This document shows, in pieces, positions 26,894 to 39,160 of a stretch of DNA of 64,000 nucleotides. The position numbers and the translations under genes were made by a program. The DNA lies in assembly GCA_018350325.1 (NCBI GenBank), contig JAEVLN010000005.1, positions 2,056,142 through 2,120,141 of the forward strand. Direction: 5' to 3'. How positions within the stretch are numbered: the first letter of the stretch is position 1; each line of letters starts with the position of its first letter. The notes beneath the pieces are model-generated. The model ran no database searches, was not told where the DNA came from, and saw nothing but the letters and a program-made list of their open reading frames with translations. This DNA is from Globodera rostochiensis. Its lineage: Eukaryota > Nematoda > Chromadorea > Rhabditida > Heteroderidae.

Positions 26894-28475
26894 ATGATCC
26901 ATTTTATGATGTGTTTCTCGCGTCAGGGCAAATTGCGTCTGCAGAAATGGTACGTCGCATACGCGGATGAGGTGGGCGTCGTCGTTTTAACGTCATTCGA
27001 TTGTCTTAGAGCCAAAAAACTTTCAGAACAAAAAGCAAATCGCTCGCGAGTTGATCACCACCATTTTGGCAAGAAAACCGAAAATGTGCGCATTCCTCGA
27101 GTACAAAGACATGAAAATTGCATACAAACGGTGCGCTTTTTGGTGAACTTCCAACAAAAAATGTCTGACACGGAAATAAACCATTTAAGCATTTGTTTCA
27201 GGTACGCCTCGCTGTACTTCTGCAGCGCCATTGAGCAGTCAGACAATGAGGTGTTATGAGCAATGTTTTCTGATAGTGTAGCTGACGGTAAAAACCCAAC
27301 TCGTTCAGGGCGAACTCGTTCACCCGCAACTCGTTCACCTACCCCGACTCGTTCACTCTTACCCAACTCGTTCACTCTTACCCAACTCGTTCACCTCTAT
27401 AAAAATGGCTTTAAACCCCTAAAAAATTCTTCAAAATTGTGCGAAAACACGAATCCAAGCTCCTTTGTTGCGTATGTCGGACGCCTAACCCGAATTCGAA
27501 CAATCTTTCGAAAAAAAACAATTTTTTTCAAAAAAAAAAATTTGTTTTTTAAAGTCGTTTAAAAGATTCGTAATGTATTTAAGGACCTCGAAAAAGCAAT
27601 CAATATGCATTTTTGAACAATTTACTAAAGAAAAGCAAATTAAAAAAAAAAAATTTTTTTTTTCGAAATTTGTTGGAATTCGGCTCCGGAGTTCGGAACT
27701 GAAGCAAAAAGTAACCCTAGAACCCGCCAAACCCCTAGAAATAACTTTAAACGACTTTAAAAAACAAAATTTTTTTTTGAAAAAAATTGTTTTTTTTTCG
27801 AAAGATTGTTCGAATTCGGGTTAGGCGTCCGACATACGCAACAAAGGAGCTTGGATTCGTGTTTTCGCACAATTTTGAAGAATTTTTTAGGGGTTTAAAG
27901 CCATTTTTATAGAGGTGAACGAGTTGGGTAAAAGTGAACGAGTTGGGTAAAAGTGAACGAGTCGGGGGTGAACGAGTTCGCCCTGAACGAGTTGGGTTCC
28001 GTTCGTAGCTGACTCTGATGATTAAATGTGCAAATTGGATTAGTTCATTCGATCGAATGCTCTTAAGACAATCAAATAAATAGATTGTGTACCCGCATAA
28101 ACATTAATCGTCATAAAGAAAATCCGTGGTTCAGCTGCTGTGTCTGGAGATCATCCACCGCTACGTGGAGCTGTTGGACCGTTACTTTGGCAGTGTTTGC
28201 GAGTTGGACATCACTTTCAATTTTGAAAAAGCTTATTTTATCCTGGACGAGTTTCTGTTGGCCGGCGAGATTCAGGAGACTAGCATGAGGCAGATTTTGA
28301 AGGCGATCAGCGCACAGGATCTGCTACGGGACGTGAGTGATCAGTCGGTTATCTGTCAGAGAATGACCAAAAAATTGGACGCATTTATTTTGAAGGAATT
28401 CAAATAACAAATTCAAATTTCCAATTTCAGAATGAGACAACGCAAGGACTTTTTGAAGTCAACGGATTTGGCTGA
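26894..28475 (+). CDS. aps-1: AP-1 clathrin adaptor sigma subunit
   Basis: Small chain of the AP-1 adaptor (trans-Golgi/endosome sorting). ATG 26894: [20 protein letters not shown], the near-invariant sigma start. Then [39 protein letters not shown], and after a long intron [20 protein letters not shown] followed by the [20 protein letters not shown] block. These match AP-1 rather than AP-2 or AP-3 sigma. A last exon adds [14 protein letters not shown], stop 28473-28475, similar to the variable AP1S tail. The intron 27251-28134 holds a fold-back element. ALG11 begins about 210 bp downstream on the same strand. Confidence 0.93.
27287..28004. mobile_element. Fold-back element with 9-bp duplication in the AP-1 sigma intron
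   Basis: 718 bp. Left end rich in ACTCGTTCA repeats, right end in the complementary TGAACGAGT repeats; the arms run inward through A- and T-rich palindromes. Flanked by the 9-bp duplication GTAGCTGAC (27278-27286 and 28005-28013), the length usual for Mutator-like elements, though no transposase is present to confirm this. The outermost 10 bp of the arms do not pair well. Confidence 0.82.
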
Positions 28476-28687
28476 ACAGCGGAATCAATGGATTTTTTTT
28501 CATTTTCTAATAGGGACTCTGTTGATTTGGGTGGATGAGAGTATAAGTCGAATACAAAAATGCCGAATAAATAATTATTTTTCTTTATTGCTTCTTCAGT
28601 TCGTTCATTTAGTGCGGAAATATTTGGACGAATTTGAAAATTATCCATCGCTTAATTTATCGTTTTTTGTTCGAAAACCATTTGAAT

Positions 28688-31600
28688 ATGTCTTTGGTTT
28701 TTCTGTCCATTGCCTTGCTCCCGTTGTTCCCGTTTCTGCTAATTGTCGCTGTTTCGAGAATATATTTCAGGCAGAAACGGTTCGTGCCAAATATCGACGG
28801 CGGCTAAATTTTGCCGTCGTCGTCGGTTCAGTGCCCTGAATTCTAAAAGCTTTAGCACCTTTTAGTCTCTCATTAGCATTAGAAGCATTGCTGAATCGGC
28901 GATCGATTACATTTAAAATAAATGATAACTTTTTGTCGTCTTTTACAGGGTTTTTGGCACTTTTGCCTTTTTCCACCCGTATTGTGACGCGGGCGGCGGC
29001 GGGGAGCGCGTTTTGTGGCTGGCCATCAACGCAATTCAGAAGAAGTCGGCCTTAGAACGACGAATTAAACTCTGATTGAATTTTGGAAAGACGGAATCGA
29101 AATTGGGAATTTAACTGATTGAGTCGACGAATTTTGGAAAAACGGAATCGAAATTGGGAATTTAACTGATTGAGTCGACGAATTTTGGAAAAACGGAATC
29201 GAAATTGGGAATTTAACTGATTGAGTCGACGAGGAAAGACGGAATCGAAATTGGGAATTTAACTGATTGAGTCGACGAGGAAAAACGGAATCGAAATTGG
29301 GAATTTAACTGATTGAGTCGACGAATTTTGGAAAAACGGAATCGAAATTGGGAATTCAATTGCACCATTTTTGGAAAATTAAATTTGGGATAAGGCGTTT
29401 AAAACAGGGGTGCCATTTGTACTTATTTATCAGAAATGTACTGATATTAGAAGGCAGAATCTGACAAATTAAAAATGTACTGATTTGTCAGAAATGTACT
29501 GATTTTAGCTCGGCGTACTGATTTTGCACTGATTTTCAGGATAATTCGCGTTTTTGGACCAATTTTGTTAACAATTTGAGTCGAAAATCCAAAAATTTAC
29601 CCGGCGGCGCCTATCGGCACCGCCGGACCCCTTCTATTCTTACGGCAAGGTTTTCGAAATGTTGCACAATTTCTTATCAAAAAAAACGTTATAAAATAAA
29701 AAACTTTTCCCGACGGCACCTGTCGGCGCCGTCGGACCCACCAACTCAAAAATCCATGTGAAAAGCTGCAATTTCCAACCCCGAATTGTTGAGAAAAATT
29801 GGAGGAGTGAAATATGGTAAAACGCACATTTCATGCGAAAAATTAATGATTTATTATATTTTGAGACATTTTTTAAAATGTACTGATTTTTGACCCCGAA
29901 ATCTGATAATTCGATTCCAATGTACTGATTTTGAAAAATTTTTGTTGGCAGCCCTGGTTTAAAATAAGTATTTGTATTGGCAATTTGAATTAATTTATTC
30001 GTTTAAGGTTTGGGAAGCACAATGGGCAACTTCAATTTGTGATTTACACCGGCGATATTGACAGAACACCCGAACAAATCATCGAAAAGGTCTAAACTAA
30101 CAACAAAAAACTTTGTTAATTCTCTCACTTTCCTCAGGTCCGCGTCCGTTTCGGCGTCTCCGTCCCTTCCGGTCGCCTCCGTTTTGTGTTTCTTCGCCTT
30201 CGATGGCTCCTCGAGGCGCACAATTACCGGCGCTTCACTCTTTTAGGCCAAATGTTTGCCGGCTTCGCCCTCGGCGTCGAGGCGTTATGTCGTCACTGTC
30301 CCGAATGGTTCGTGGACACTACCGGATGTCCCCTCACTTTGCCGCTCTTCCGGTGGATTGCCTCTGCCAAAACGATGTGCTATGTGCACTACCCGCTGAT
30401 CACGACGGGTTGGTCCAATTTATGACAGAAATTCTCTTGAAACAAAAGAATAAATGTTCTTTTTACGTATCTGTTTTGCGATTCAACAGCTTTAATTTGT
30501 AAGAGACAAAAATTCGATTTTTGAATGTGTCAAACCGGAAGTGTTAACTCGAGGGAACTATCGGTCGAATTTGTAACAGAAATGGTCAAAATGGTGGACT
30601 CGCGCGCCGTTTCCTACAACAATTCGTCCGAAATTGCGTCGAGCGCAATTTTGACCAACGCCAAATTGTTTTATTATCGCTTCATTTCTCTTCTCTACCG
30701 CGCCTGCGGCCACAGCTCCCAAATGACAATGGCCAATGGAAGGTCTCTTCTTTTTGCCCCAAAAATGGCGGGTGAATCCCTCCAAATTAATGCAAATTAA
30801 TGGATTTGTTTCGATTTGATTGGTTTTGTGCCCTTTCGAAATGTTCGCTTTCTTTCAGTTGGACCGCCGCTCACATCGCAAATTTGTGGCTTTGTCAGCC
30901 GAAAATCGTTTTTCCGCCGTGTGACATCGAAACTTTGGAGAAATTGGAGAATCGAAGTGAGAAAGCGCTTGAGGGGACGGCACTTTCGTCCATTATTCTT
31001 TCCGTGGGCCAAATTCGGCCCGAGAAAAACCATTTGGAGCAATTGCGAATCTTTGCGGACGTTCGACGCCAACTGAAAGAGCGCGGAAGCAATTTGAAGG
31101 TGTTCAAAACGGGAAACGGAACGAATGGGGGGGGGGGGGAGGGCGGTGGCACCGGAATTTGCTTTTCTTTTTTGTTTGAATCAACTAACTGATCGTATGG
31201 AAATTGCCCCTTTCCTAACAATTGCTAATTCTAATTTCTTTTCTTTTTTAAAGCTAAAATTGGTGATCGCGGGCGGCTGTCGCAATGCGAGTGACTGGGA
31301 CCGGGTGAACTTTCTGAAAAAGTACGCATTGGGCAACTTTCAACTGAAGTCCGACGAGGATTTGGACTCGGACAGCGATGTCGCATGGCGACTGAATGTT
31401 CCATTTACAGAGCTCACCGAGCTGTTCACAGTGCGTTTTTGGAGCTGCTCGGATTGATCCTTAGAAGCTATTTATTCAAATAAATTGTTACCGAACATCC
31501 AAAATTGTTGCTGTTTATATTCCGAAGTTTTTTAGGAGGCAATGATCGGACTGCACACAATGTGGAACGAACATTTTGGCATTTCGGTGGCCGAAGGAAT

Positions 31601-31949
31601 GGCTGCCGGCATTTTGATGGTTGCGCACAATTCGGGTGGGCCGAAATTAGACATTATTGCGGACGACGGCACTTCCGCCGATGAAAATGGCATTTTTGCT
31701 GGGGACAGTGGCTTCTTGGCCACGACGAAAGAGGGTAAGTTTTGGCGTATTCTGTTTATTTACGAGTCAATGCAATCGTCAGAGTATGTGGAGGCAATCC
31801 TTCGGATTCTCGACTTGGACCGTCTCGACCGAAATCGGATAAGAAAGGCGGCACGGCAACGCGTTAAACGCTTTTCGGATCGGGAGTTTGAACGGAGCTT
31901 TTGTGAGGCCATCGAACCGTTGCTGAGGGGGGAGGGGGGAGAGCGGTGA
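28688..31949 (+). CDS. algn-11: ALG11 GDP-Man:Man3GlcNAc2-PP-Dol alpha-1,2-mannosyltransferase
   Basis: Adds the fourth and fifth mannoses to the dolichol-linked N-glycan precursor on the cytosolic face of the ER. ATG 28688 gives a membrane anchor ([20 protein letters not shown]). Then [20 protein letters not shown], the N-terminal GT4 signature, [78 protein letters not shown], and the C-terminal donor-binding block [20 protein letters not shown] then [11 protein letters not shown]. The ExxxxxxxE donor motif is present (EHFGISVAE). Stop 31947-31949. Intron 29044-30007 carries a 51-bp repeat and a MITE; its removal joins IQKK to [10 protein letters not shown], in phase. One intron near 31100-31253 has a G run. 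Confidence 0.93.
29078..29357. repeat. 51-bp tandem repeat in the ALG11 intron
   Basis: About five to six head-to-tail units, core AACGGAATCGAAATTGGGAA then TTTAACTGATTGAGTCGACG. Two units are shortened by loss of the AATTTTGG start. It begins about 34 bp after the intron donor. Confidence 0.85.
29405..29956. mobile_element. hAT-type MITE in the ALG11 intron
   Basis: 552 bp, ends CAGGGGTGCCA and TGGCAGCCCTG, flanked by the 8-bp duplication GTTTAAAA (29397-29404 and 29957-29964). Inside are several TGTACTGATTT motifs in both directions and two copies of the palindromic module (29603-29624 and 29712-29733). No coding capacity. Confidence 0.88.
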
Positions 31950-32774
31950 ATGGCACCAATAAATATAAACAAACGGACGGAAAGCGATGAGAGCATTTGC
32001 CTTTTGGCAGGGCAATTGTTTCACTTAATAATTCTCAAAATACCGAAACTTTTAGTGCAAAACTCGAAATATTTTTACTCGTAGTGTAATTAATTGCATA
32101 AATTTGGTTGTTTTGGCATAATCCGCCGGTCCGTTCGTTCACCCACAATATTTGGGCAATAAAATGAGACGCACCTTTTTTTCTTTATTTTGCAAAAACG
32201 GTGTGCCAACCGGCCGTTTGTTTGTCGTTTCTTCTTCTAAAATTACTTTTTGTTGCCTCGGGCCATTTACCTCTTCAATATTTCCAATTTCCAAAGGCCA
32301 TTTTTTGACGATTATTTTCATCGGGCCATTCACTCCTCCCCCAACTTCCTAATTTAACTGCATGATTAACAGTACGATTTGCAATTCGCCCACCCCCCCC
32401 CCCCCGGCGCCTCATTTTAGTCCCTTAAAATTTTGTTTACGAAATCTTTTAAACATTTATTTGCTTTTACACCAATTCCAAACGTTTTGTTCACTTAATT
32501 ATCGCCCCGGGGCATATTTAATTGATCCTTTTTTATTGGTGGCTTTTGATTATATTTTCCATTGCAAATTACGACAATTTCCGTCGGAATTTCATCTGAT
32601 GGAATTTGCGCAGCGATCGCAGCATAAAACAAATAAAAACGAGCGAATTATTCAATTCGTCACAATGTCGGCCCGAATAAACTGGCCGCAAATCGTCCAA
32701 ATCACACATAATAAACAAAAATTGGTCCTATTTTGGTTTCTATCTTTTTTCTTTATTCTCTCAACCCAAAAGGC

Positions 32775-32806
<32 letters not shown>

Positions 32807-34643
32807 CCCCCTCTCTCACTATCTTTATTCTCTCTCTTCCTACTCTCTCTCTCCCGTCTCTCTTTCTCTCTCTCCCGTCTCTCTCTTTCTCTATTCCCAC
32901 CCTCTCTCTCCCGTCTCTCACTATCTTTATTCTCTCTCTCTTCCTAATCTCCCTCTCCCGTCTCTCTTTCTCTCTTCCCGTCTCTCTCTTTCTCTATTCC
33001 CTCCATCTTCTCCCCTCCTGCTCTCTCTCCCCTCTCTCACTATCTTTATTCTCTCTCTCTTCCTACTCTCTCTCTCCCTCTCCCGTCTCTCTTTCTCTCT
33101 CTCCCGTCTCTCTTTCTCTCTCTTCCTACTCTCTCTCTCTCCCTTTCACTTCCTCCCATTTTTCTTCGTTTATTTCCTCCAGTGATTCCATTCTTTGCTG
33201 AGCTTTATTTGGCTCTATTTTGCTGCGAGTGTTTGTTCTGCAGTTTGTGTCACCTCTTTAAACGGTGTAATTAATACATAAAAGGATTGTGATTCGTCAG
33301 ATTATTTTCCTTTTAACCAAAATGCTCAATTTCCTAAGAACGAAATTGTTTGTCGAATTGAGGCAAAGCTAAATAGAAAAAGCCGTTTTAGAAGTTGCAT
33401 GGAAAATCGACCCAATTTATTTGTTTTTTATTTTTTAAATGAAAACAAGACAAAAGCTGTGGAGACGGCGGGGCGGAGACTTTGGGATGACTCAAAACAG
33501 CGGCCGATTGATTTTCACTTATTCATTTGATTCCTTTGTCCTTAGCCGCCTTTTCCGCTGATTCGTTCGAAATTAAACGTTCCCACGGCGGACGAGCGAA
33601 CAGTACAAACAAAAAATTGGACATTTGGCAGGTGTGCCGGGGGGGGGGCTTAACAAAATCTCAGGATTTTGGCTAATCCTTCTAACTTTAAATTCGGTTT
33701 AATTGGGTTAGAATTTCTGGTAAGTTTGGTGATGTTCGGTTCAGCATAATGTAAAGTTATTTTACTAATCATTTATTGCCGACTTTCGTGCCGAAATGGC
33801 GGATAAGTGTGCGCGCGTGCCCTTTCCGAATAATGGCCACGAGGGATTCCCCCAGGCGCTAATCGCTTATTGCCTTCCCTCCAATTGCCCGATTAATCGT
33901 TGGTCCCTTCCCCAGTGAGTGGCCAATGAGGTGGTTGGTGTACATATATTTATTCCCCAAAATGCCCTTTTCGGATGAATGCATATAAAATGGATGAGCG
34001 CAAATAGACAAATGAATGGCTAATGAACTCTCTTCGACTCCCGGCACTTTCTCTCTCACACCGCAGCAATTTCTGTCGGGTTATGAAATGAAATGGGCGG
34101 AATTTGGACACTCAACAGCAAAATCCGACACTTTTTGCGGTTCTTTTCCATAATTTATAAACGCCAAAACACCGTAATTCGAGTGAGTGCCCTCGTTACG
34201 GTAAGACGGCGAGCGATTTAATTTTGGGCGGCGGGACTATTGGCCGTGGCGACATTTTTGGACAAAACAAAAAGCCGCCGCCCGCCCGCTAAATTTGCCC
34301 ATTCAAATTTTTGCATTTCGTCGACATTTCCCCCCCCCCCCCCCCCGTCCCCGCACTGATCTCGTTATTTATATATAAATAAATCAAATGCCGCACAATT
34401 TTAAATCTCTTGTAAAAGTAATGCCATTTTTGGGGGTTTCTCTCTTTGCTTTGAATCGGAGATCGCTGAAAAGCGGAAGAGCAAAGAAAAAAGAAATCGG
34501 TGCCGTCCGCCCCCACAAATCCTTCCCCCATTAGGCACAGACCGCGACCATTTGCCGTAACTCTCTCACAAGCTAATGTGAATGAATATTTGCACCAATT
34601 TCGCCATAAAGCGTTGGACACCAAAAGGAAAAAGTGGGAAAAG
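31950..34643. other. Long intergenic region upstream of HMBOX1a
   Basis: No gene recognised. Holds a pyrimidine microsatellite (32777-33185), C runs at 32390-32406 and 34331-34346 and a G run near 33640. The 3' part probably contains the HMBOX1a promoter and perhaps an unfound first exon. Confidence 0.5.
32777..33185. repeat. CT-rich polypyrimidine microsatellite
   Basis: About 400 bp almost wholly C and T on the + strand, built from CTCTCTCT runs interrupted by CCCGTCTCTCTTT and CACTATCTTTATTCTC motifs that recur in a loose higher-order unit. The complementary purine strand could form a triplex. Confidence 0.9.
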
Positions 34644-37559
34644 ATGGACACACAAAAAGTGCCATTGGAACATTGGAAAGTCGCAGTTAACGGCGGAAAA
34701 TCGCAACCACCGCTAAACGGCAGCCAATTGGACCTGATCAGACGGCTGCACAACACCGGAATAACGGCACAGACACTGATCAAAGTGATTGAGGGGGGCA
34801 CTAAGTGATTGAGGGGGCGGGCACTAAGTGATTGAGGGGAGGGGACTAAGTGATTGAGGGGGCGGGCACTGATCAAAGTGATTGAGGGGGGGCACTAAGT
34901 GATTGAGGGGGCGGGGCACTGATCAAAGTGATTGAGGGGGGCACTAAGTGGGGGCGGGCACTGATCAAAGTGATTGAGGGGGGCACTAAGTGATTGGGGG
35001 GGGGGGCACTAAGTGATTGAGGGGAGGGGACTAAGTGATTGAGGGGGCGGGCACTATCAAAGTGATTGGGGGGGGCACTAAGTGATTAAGGGGGCGGGCA
35101 CTGATCAAAGTGATTGAGGGGGGGCACTAAGTGGGGGCGGGCACTGATCAAAGTGATTGAGGGGGGGGGCACTAAGTGATTGAGGGGGGAGGCACTTTCA
35201 CTTCAAAAACATTATAATCCTTTCCAGGGTAGCAAACATTGCCGCAATTTCCGGGGTTTTCGGAAGTCAAACGACAAATTAATTGAAATGTCTTGAGGCA
35301 TTAATAAACTGTAAACAATTAGCATCGGGCAAAATTTGTGTTGTGATTTTTGGTCAGTTAAATTCATTTAGGCGATGGTTTGCACATTAATGGTGCCGAC
35401 ATAGCAAAAACATTTTTAAGGCATTTGCCGAGTTGGAGCAACAAATGGGCGGTGGGACGGACTACCGGAAGACGGAGAGGCGTCGGGACGAAAACGACGC
35501 GGAGGAAGACGCTGAACAACACGAAGTGCGCAATGTTCAAAACGTTAGCCATCGTTTTCAGCAAAATGTGCCGCAGAACAGCAACGGCACGGCCATTCTG
35601 CTCCTCCACCAATTGGCTGTTGCGCAGGTGGGCTTTGGTCCTTTTTTGGCATTCACCTCACAACGACAGTTTAATGGCCTTTACGAAGGAAATGCCAAAC
35701 TTAAACAAAAGTTGTGCAAAAAAGAGTAAAACTTGCCAAGCCAAGCCGCAAATGATTTTTGGAAGAAATGCCGGCCATTCTGATCAATTTAAGCGTCGAT
35801 CGTTTAGCGTCAACAACTTGAACACGTTGAGCAGCGCTCGGCCGAAGAACCGGAGGAAGTAGCCGAGACAACGGACGGAGAGGGTCGGGCAATTGGCAAC
35901 AAATTCGAGACGGAATTTAATCGGCATGCGACGGAGCAGCCGCCTCCAAATGAGCGAAATGGGCGGATTCGGAAGAACGGCCCCTTAAATACGGCAGGGA
36001 CTGAGCCACCTCTGACAATGGGAAGCAATGCTTCGTGGAGCCCCAAGCCTCGGCTTGAGAGGGACAGCCTCCCCCCCATTGTCCCTACCGCGTGTTCGTC
36101 TTCGTCCGCTCCGTCTTCCTCCAGCCGACCTATTCGCTCACAGCGGACGCCGATGAAAGAGATCATCACCCTGGACGACCCAGGGGAGCTGGACGAGGTG
36201 AGGGGGCAGAGCGATCTCGACCGCAAATGATCACAGTTCATGGCCCGGGGCGAGGAACAGTGCATCCACGCAATGCGAGCGTTCATCACGCAATTCTCTC
36301 TGCGACAGACCACAGTGGCCACGATGACGGGCGTGTCGCAGCCGTACATCTCCAAACTGCTGAACGGTAACCACAGGGAGCTGTCGCTACGTTGTCGTAA
36401 GAACATCTACTGCTGGTATTTGAACTGCCGCAGACACCCCGAGAAGTTGGGTCAGTCGGACGAAGGACGGGGAACAGCCCCATCCATCCCCCAAGTTGCA
36501 GCCATGTTCATGCAGGACCCGTGCACACGGCTGGAGACTACTGCGGAAGGCGAGCTGATCCCGCAACGTCGCGAGCGCTACGTGTTCCGGCCCGTGCTGC
36601 TGCGTGTTCTCGAGGCATACTTCCAGGAAAGTGCGTTTCCCGACATTGCGAAGCGCGTGGAGATCGCCAATGCTTGCAATGCGCATCTGCAGATAGACAA
36701 AAGAGGTGGGCGGGCTCCAGAAAGCAAAACTCGACCAGATCAGTGCAAAATCAGTTCAAGAATTGAACTTTTGGCTTTTTGTTTTCGTTAATCTCGAGTT
36801 CGAGCGTTTCCATAAAGGTGCCCAGCTGATGCCGAAAGAGGTGGTCACTCCGCAGGTAATCGCCAATTGGTTCGCCAACAAGCGGAAAGAGATGCGTCGC
36901 CGCACGGGAGGGATTGCACCGGAACTCGGAGTTGCACAGCGGAATCGGCTGAACAGCTTGGTAATGACGGAACGAACATTGGCGGTTTGAATTTAATGCC
37001 GGAATCCGTTCAGTCGGGAGGGCACAGACCAACGGAGCCAACGGTCTCAGGACTTTCCAACTCGCCATCGTCGTCGCCAAACTCCACCGTCCTTTCTTAT
37101 AACGTGCATATCGAGCAGCACCAGAAGCAGCAGCATATGGGGAGTAGTATGGAGGAGGTCCTTCTGGTACACCGTCAAAACCAACAGCAACAAATTGTGG
37201 AGAGATCGGTTCGAACTTCGAATTCTATTTTCATTTGCTGTCTGTCAACTCCCTTTCAGGTTCCGAACGGCGATCAGCCTGTGTCGTCAGCACAATCAGT
37301 AGCCGACCTTGCCCTTCTGCTGCCCACATTCGCCCCCTCCCGTCAGCCGAACTGCACGCCAATCCCAACGCCGTCCTTCCCACAAAGCCTGCTTCAACTT
37401 CCTCCCCCTGTCGACCACATCCATCAGCTCGTCCGGGCCCAACCGTCACTGGCCAACCAATTTCTTCTCCTCCACCAGTTACTCATCGGCACATTGCCCG
37501 CGGAGGGCGGCTGCTTCAAGCAGGATCAGCAACATCTGTTGATGGCTCACGAACAATGA
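34644..37559 (+). CDS. HMBOX1/HOT1-type homeobox protein, copy A
   Basis: Homeobox protein of the HMBOX1 family (vertebrate HOT1 binds double-stranded telomere repeats). Exon 1 ends with SQLDLIRRLHNTGITAQTLIK (34784) and joins across a 636-bp intron to AFAELEQQMGGGTDYRK at 35421; together they match the HMBOX1 start (QIDLLQRLRRTGMTKHEILHAL). The HNF1-like POU-type domain (36.24-36.46 kb) has TGVSQPYISKLLNGNHRELS; the homeodomain (about 36.56-36.92 kb, one intron) has FRPVLLRVLEAYFQESAFPD and the recognition helix TPQVIANWFANKRKEMRRR. The C-terminus is Gln/Pro-rich, stop 37557-37559. ATG 34644 (MDTQKV) aligns with the first Met of copy B (MEEQST), but an upstream exon is possible. Confidence 0.82.
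34785..35195. repeat. G-rich minisatellite copying the HMBOX1a donor
   Basis: Irregular units of about 20-45 bp built from GTGATTGAGGGGG, GGGCACTAA and, in about six units, ACTGATCAAAGTGATTGAGG, which repeats the last exon bases (ACTGATCAAA) and the 5' splice site (GTGATT) of exon 1. Fills the first two thirds of the intron. Confidence 0.88.
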
Positions 37560-37692
37560 TCATCATTTTGCAATTTTATCTTTTTAAAATGTTGCCCTTC
37601 AGAAATTAAGAAACTAACAATGTTTAGTGGCTTTTGTTTCCTTTTGCCACCATTTTGCACTCGTAATACAATTAAGCATCGGCCGATTGATT
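35419..37692 (+). repeat. Left arm of a 2,274-bp inverted repeat
   Basis: Pairs base for base with 39182-41455 in reverse orientation (paired positions sum to 76874 throughout, so there are no indels). The only difference I found is A versus T at 37136 (CATATGGGG here, CATTTGGGG in the other arm). It contains all HMBOX1a exons from exon 2 on, plus about 130 bp of 3' sequence. Confidence 0.95.
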
Positions 37693-38740
37693 AATCTATA
37701 CCAAGGGTGCCATTTGTCCTTTTTTTTAAAGATTTGTCCTTTATTTAAGCTACCCATCCTTTTTTGTTTTCGCATTCTTTTTTGAATTTTCGCTTGAAAA
37801 ATGTCAAAATGCAACAATATTTGTTCATTTTTATCCAAATTCTGATTTTGCTGATTTTCAGGATAATTCGAATTTGCCGGGATCGGGATTAACCGGGAAA
37901 AACCGGGATCGTGAAAGCCGGGATCGGGATTAACCGGGAAAATTGGTCCCAAAATTACGAGTGTTGCAAAACAAAAGGGTCTCTCCCCTATAGTTATGAT
38001 TTCCAACCTAGAAATAAAATGAAATTTGTGAATTGTCATCTAAAATATTTTTAAAACCCGGGAAAATTTAAGAATTTTTTAAATTGTTTACACCACCGTA
38101 ATTCTTCAAAGAACAATCCGCCAGAAAACGAATTAAATTATAATTTCTCCGAGTAGTGGCTTTGAAGTTGTGAAAAGTGCTATTATAATAATCGAAATCA
38201 GACGCATTTTGTAATTTTTATTACCTAAATAAATAATCAAAATATATTTGTTTTTGTGATTTAATATTAATTATTTTAAAAAAAGCCGTGGGTTCTACAG
38301 TATTTAGGTTAATTAGTGAATTGGTCGGAGGTTATCTCTTTTCTCACTCACAAATCAATCCCTTCATTTCAACTTTAAATTTGACCCAAAAGAATGTCCA
38401 TATAATTCGTAAATTGTCCCCATTTTTGGAAAAATGCCAAAATATGTTAAAATTATTCAAAAAAGGTTTGATCCTATTATTACATCAAAACCTCCATCAA
38501 AAAATAGTTTGTTTGTTGGAGAGCTATTAAATTGCCGTTTTTGTGTTGATTGATCCATCCTTCTGTGTAATTCCCCAAAAAGTGAATGTGCCCATCTCCC
38601 GTTTTTTAGGGTCAACATTTGCCCCCAAAGTAACGACCATTCAAATTTATAAAATAATTCCAATTCATAACGGTTAATTTAAATATTCCTTTTTTTAATT
38701 TTGTAATTTTTGGAATGCTTGCGAATTTTAAGCCCTAAAA

Positions 38741-39090
38741 GGCCGGAGGAAGTATTCAGTGAGTCGGGCGAGTACATCAACGGGTTGCCATGGCGAATTT
38801 CGATCACTTATTTTGATGCGCACGTTGGCATTTTCTTGTATTGCTATGGCGAAAAAACGGTGGGCGATATTTGCATATGATTTATATATATACAATAATT
38901 TAAGCTGTTGGCTAGTTATTCAATATTTTTTCGTTGTTTTTTGGAAAGAATGTCGAAGAAATGCCAAAAGTTCAAATTGACGACGTTCCGGAAGCCGTCA
39001 CTAATTTTGAACGATTTATCGCCACAATGGACCCATTGAACGTGCATTTGGACGGTACAAAAATTGTAATGTTATTTTATTTTCGTTTAA
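38741..39090 (+). pseudogene. MATH/BTB-like gene fragment
   Basis: Two open pieces separated by an intron-like stretch: RPEEVFSESGEYINGLPWRI followed by SITYFDAHVGIFLYCYGEKT, then [20 protein letters not shown]. The xINGLPWxIxI...GIFLxC pattern resembles the MATH-type domain of nematode MATH/BTB families. No start codon, no BTB core and no plausible end, so it is probably a remnant. Assignment rests on pattern only. Confidence 0.4.
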
Positions 39091-39132
39091 TATTGTTTTT
39101 AAAATTAGCCCTTTTGGAGGGGGGGGGGGGTG

Positions 39133-39160
39133 TAAAATAGAGCCCCAAGGCTCTATTTTA
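39133..39160. other. Perfect 12-bp hairpin near the right arm
   Basis: TAAAATAGAGCC, a 4-nt loop CCAA, and GGCTCTATTTTA, ending 21 bp before the right arm of the inverted repeat and just after a G run. Confidence 0.8.

Noticed and set aside
32362..33201. 279-codon frame rich in Leu and Ser
   Set aside because: Product of the CT microsatellite.
35810..36406. 198-codon frame antisense to HMBOX1a (and its mirror at 40468-41064)
   Set aside because: Shadow of the conserved sense coding region.
38784..38797. X-box-like GTTGCCATGGCGAA in the HMBOX1 spacer
   Set aside because: It lies inside the MATH-like fragment where it encodes GLPWRI, and no ciliary gene is nearby.
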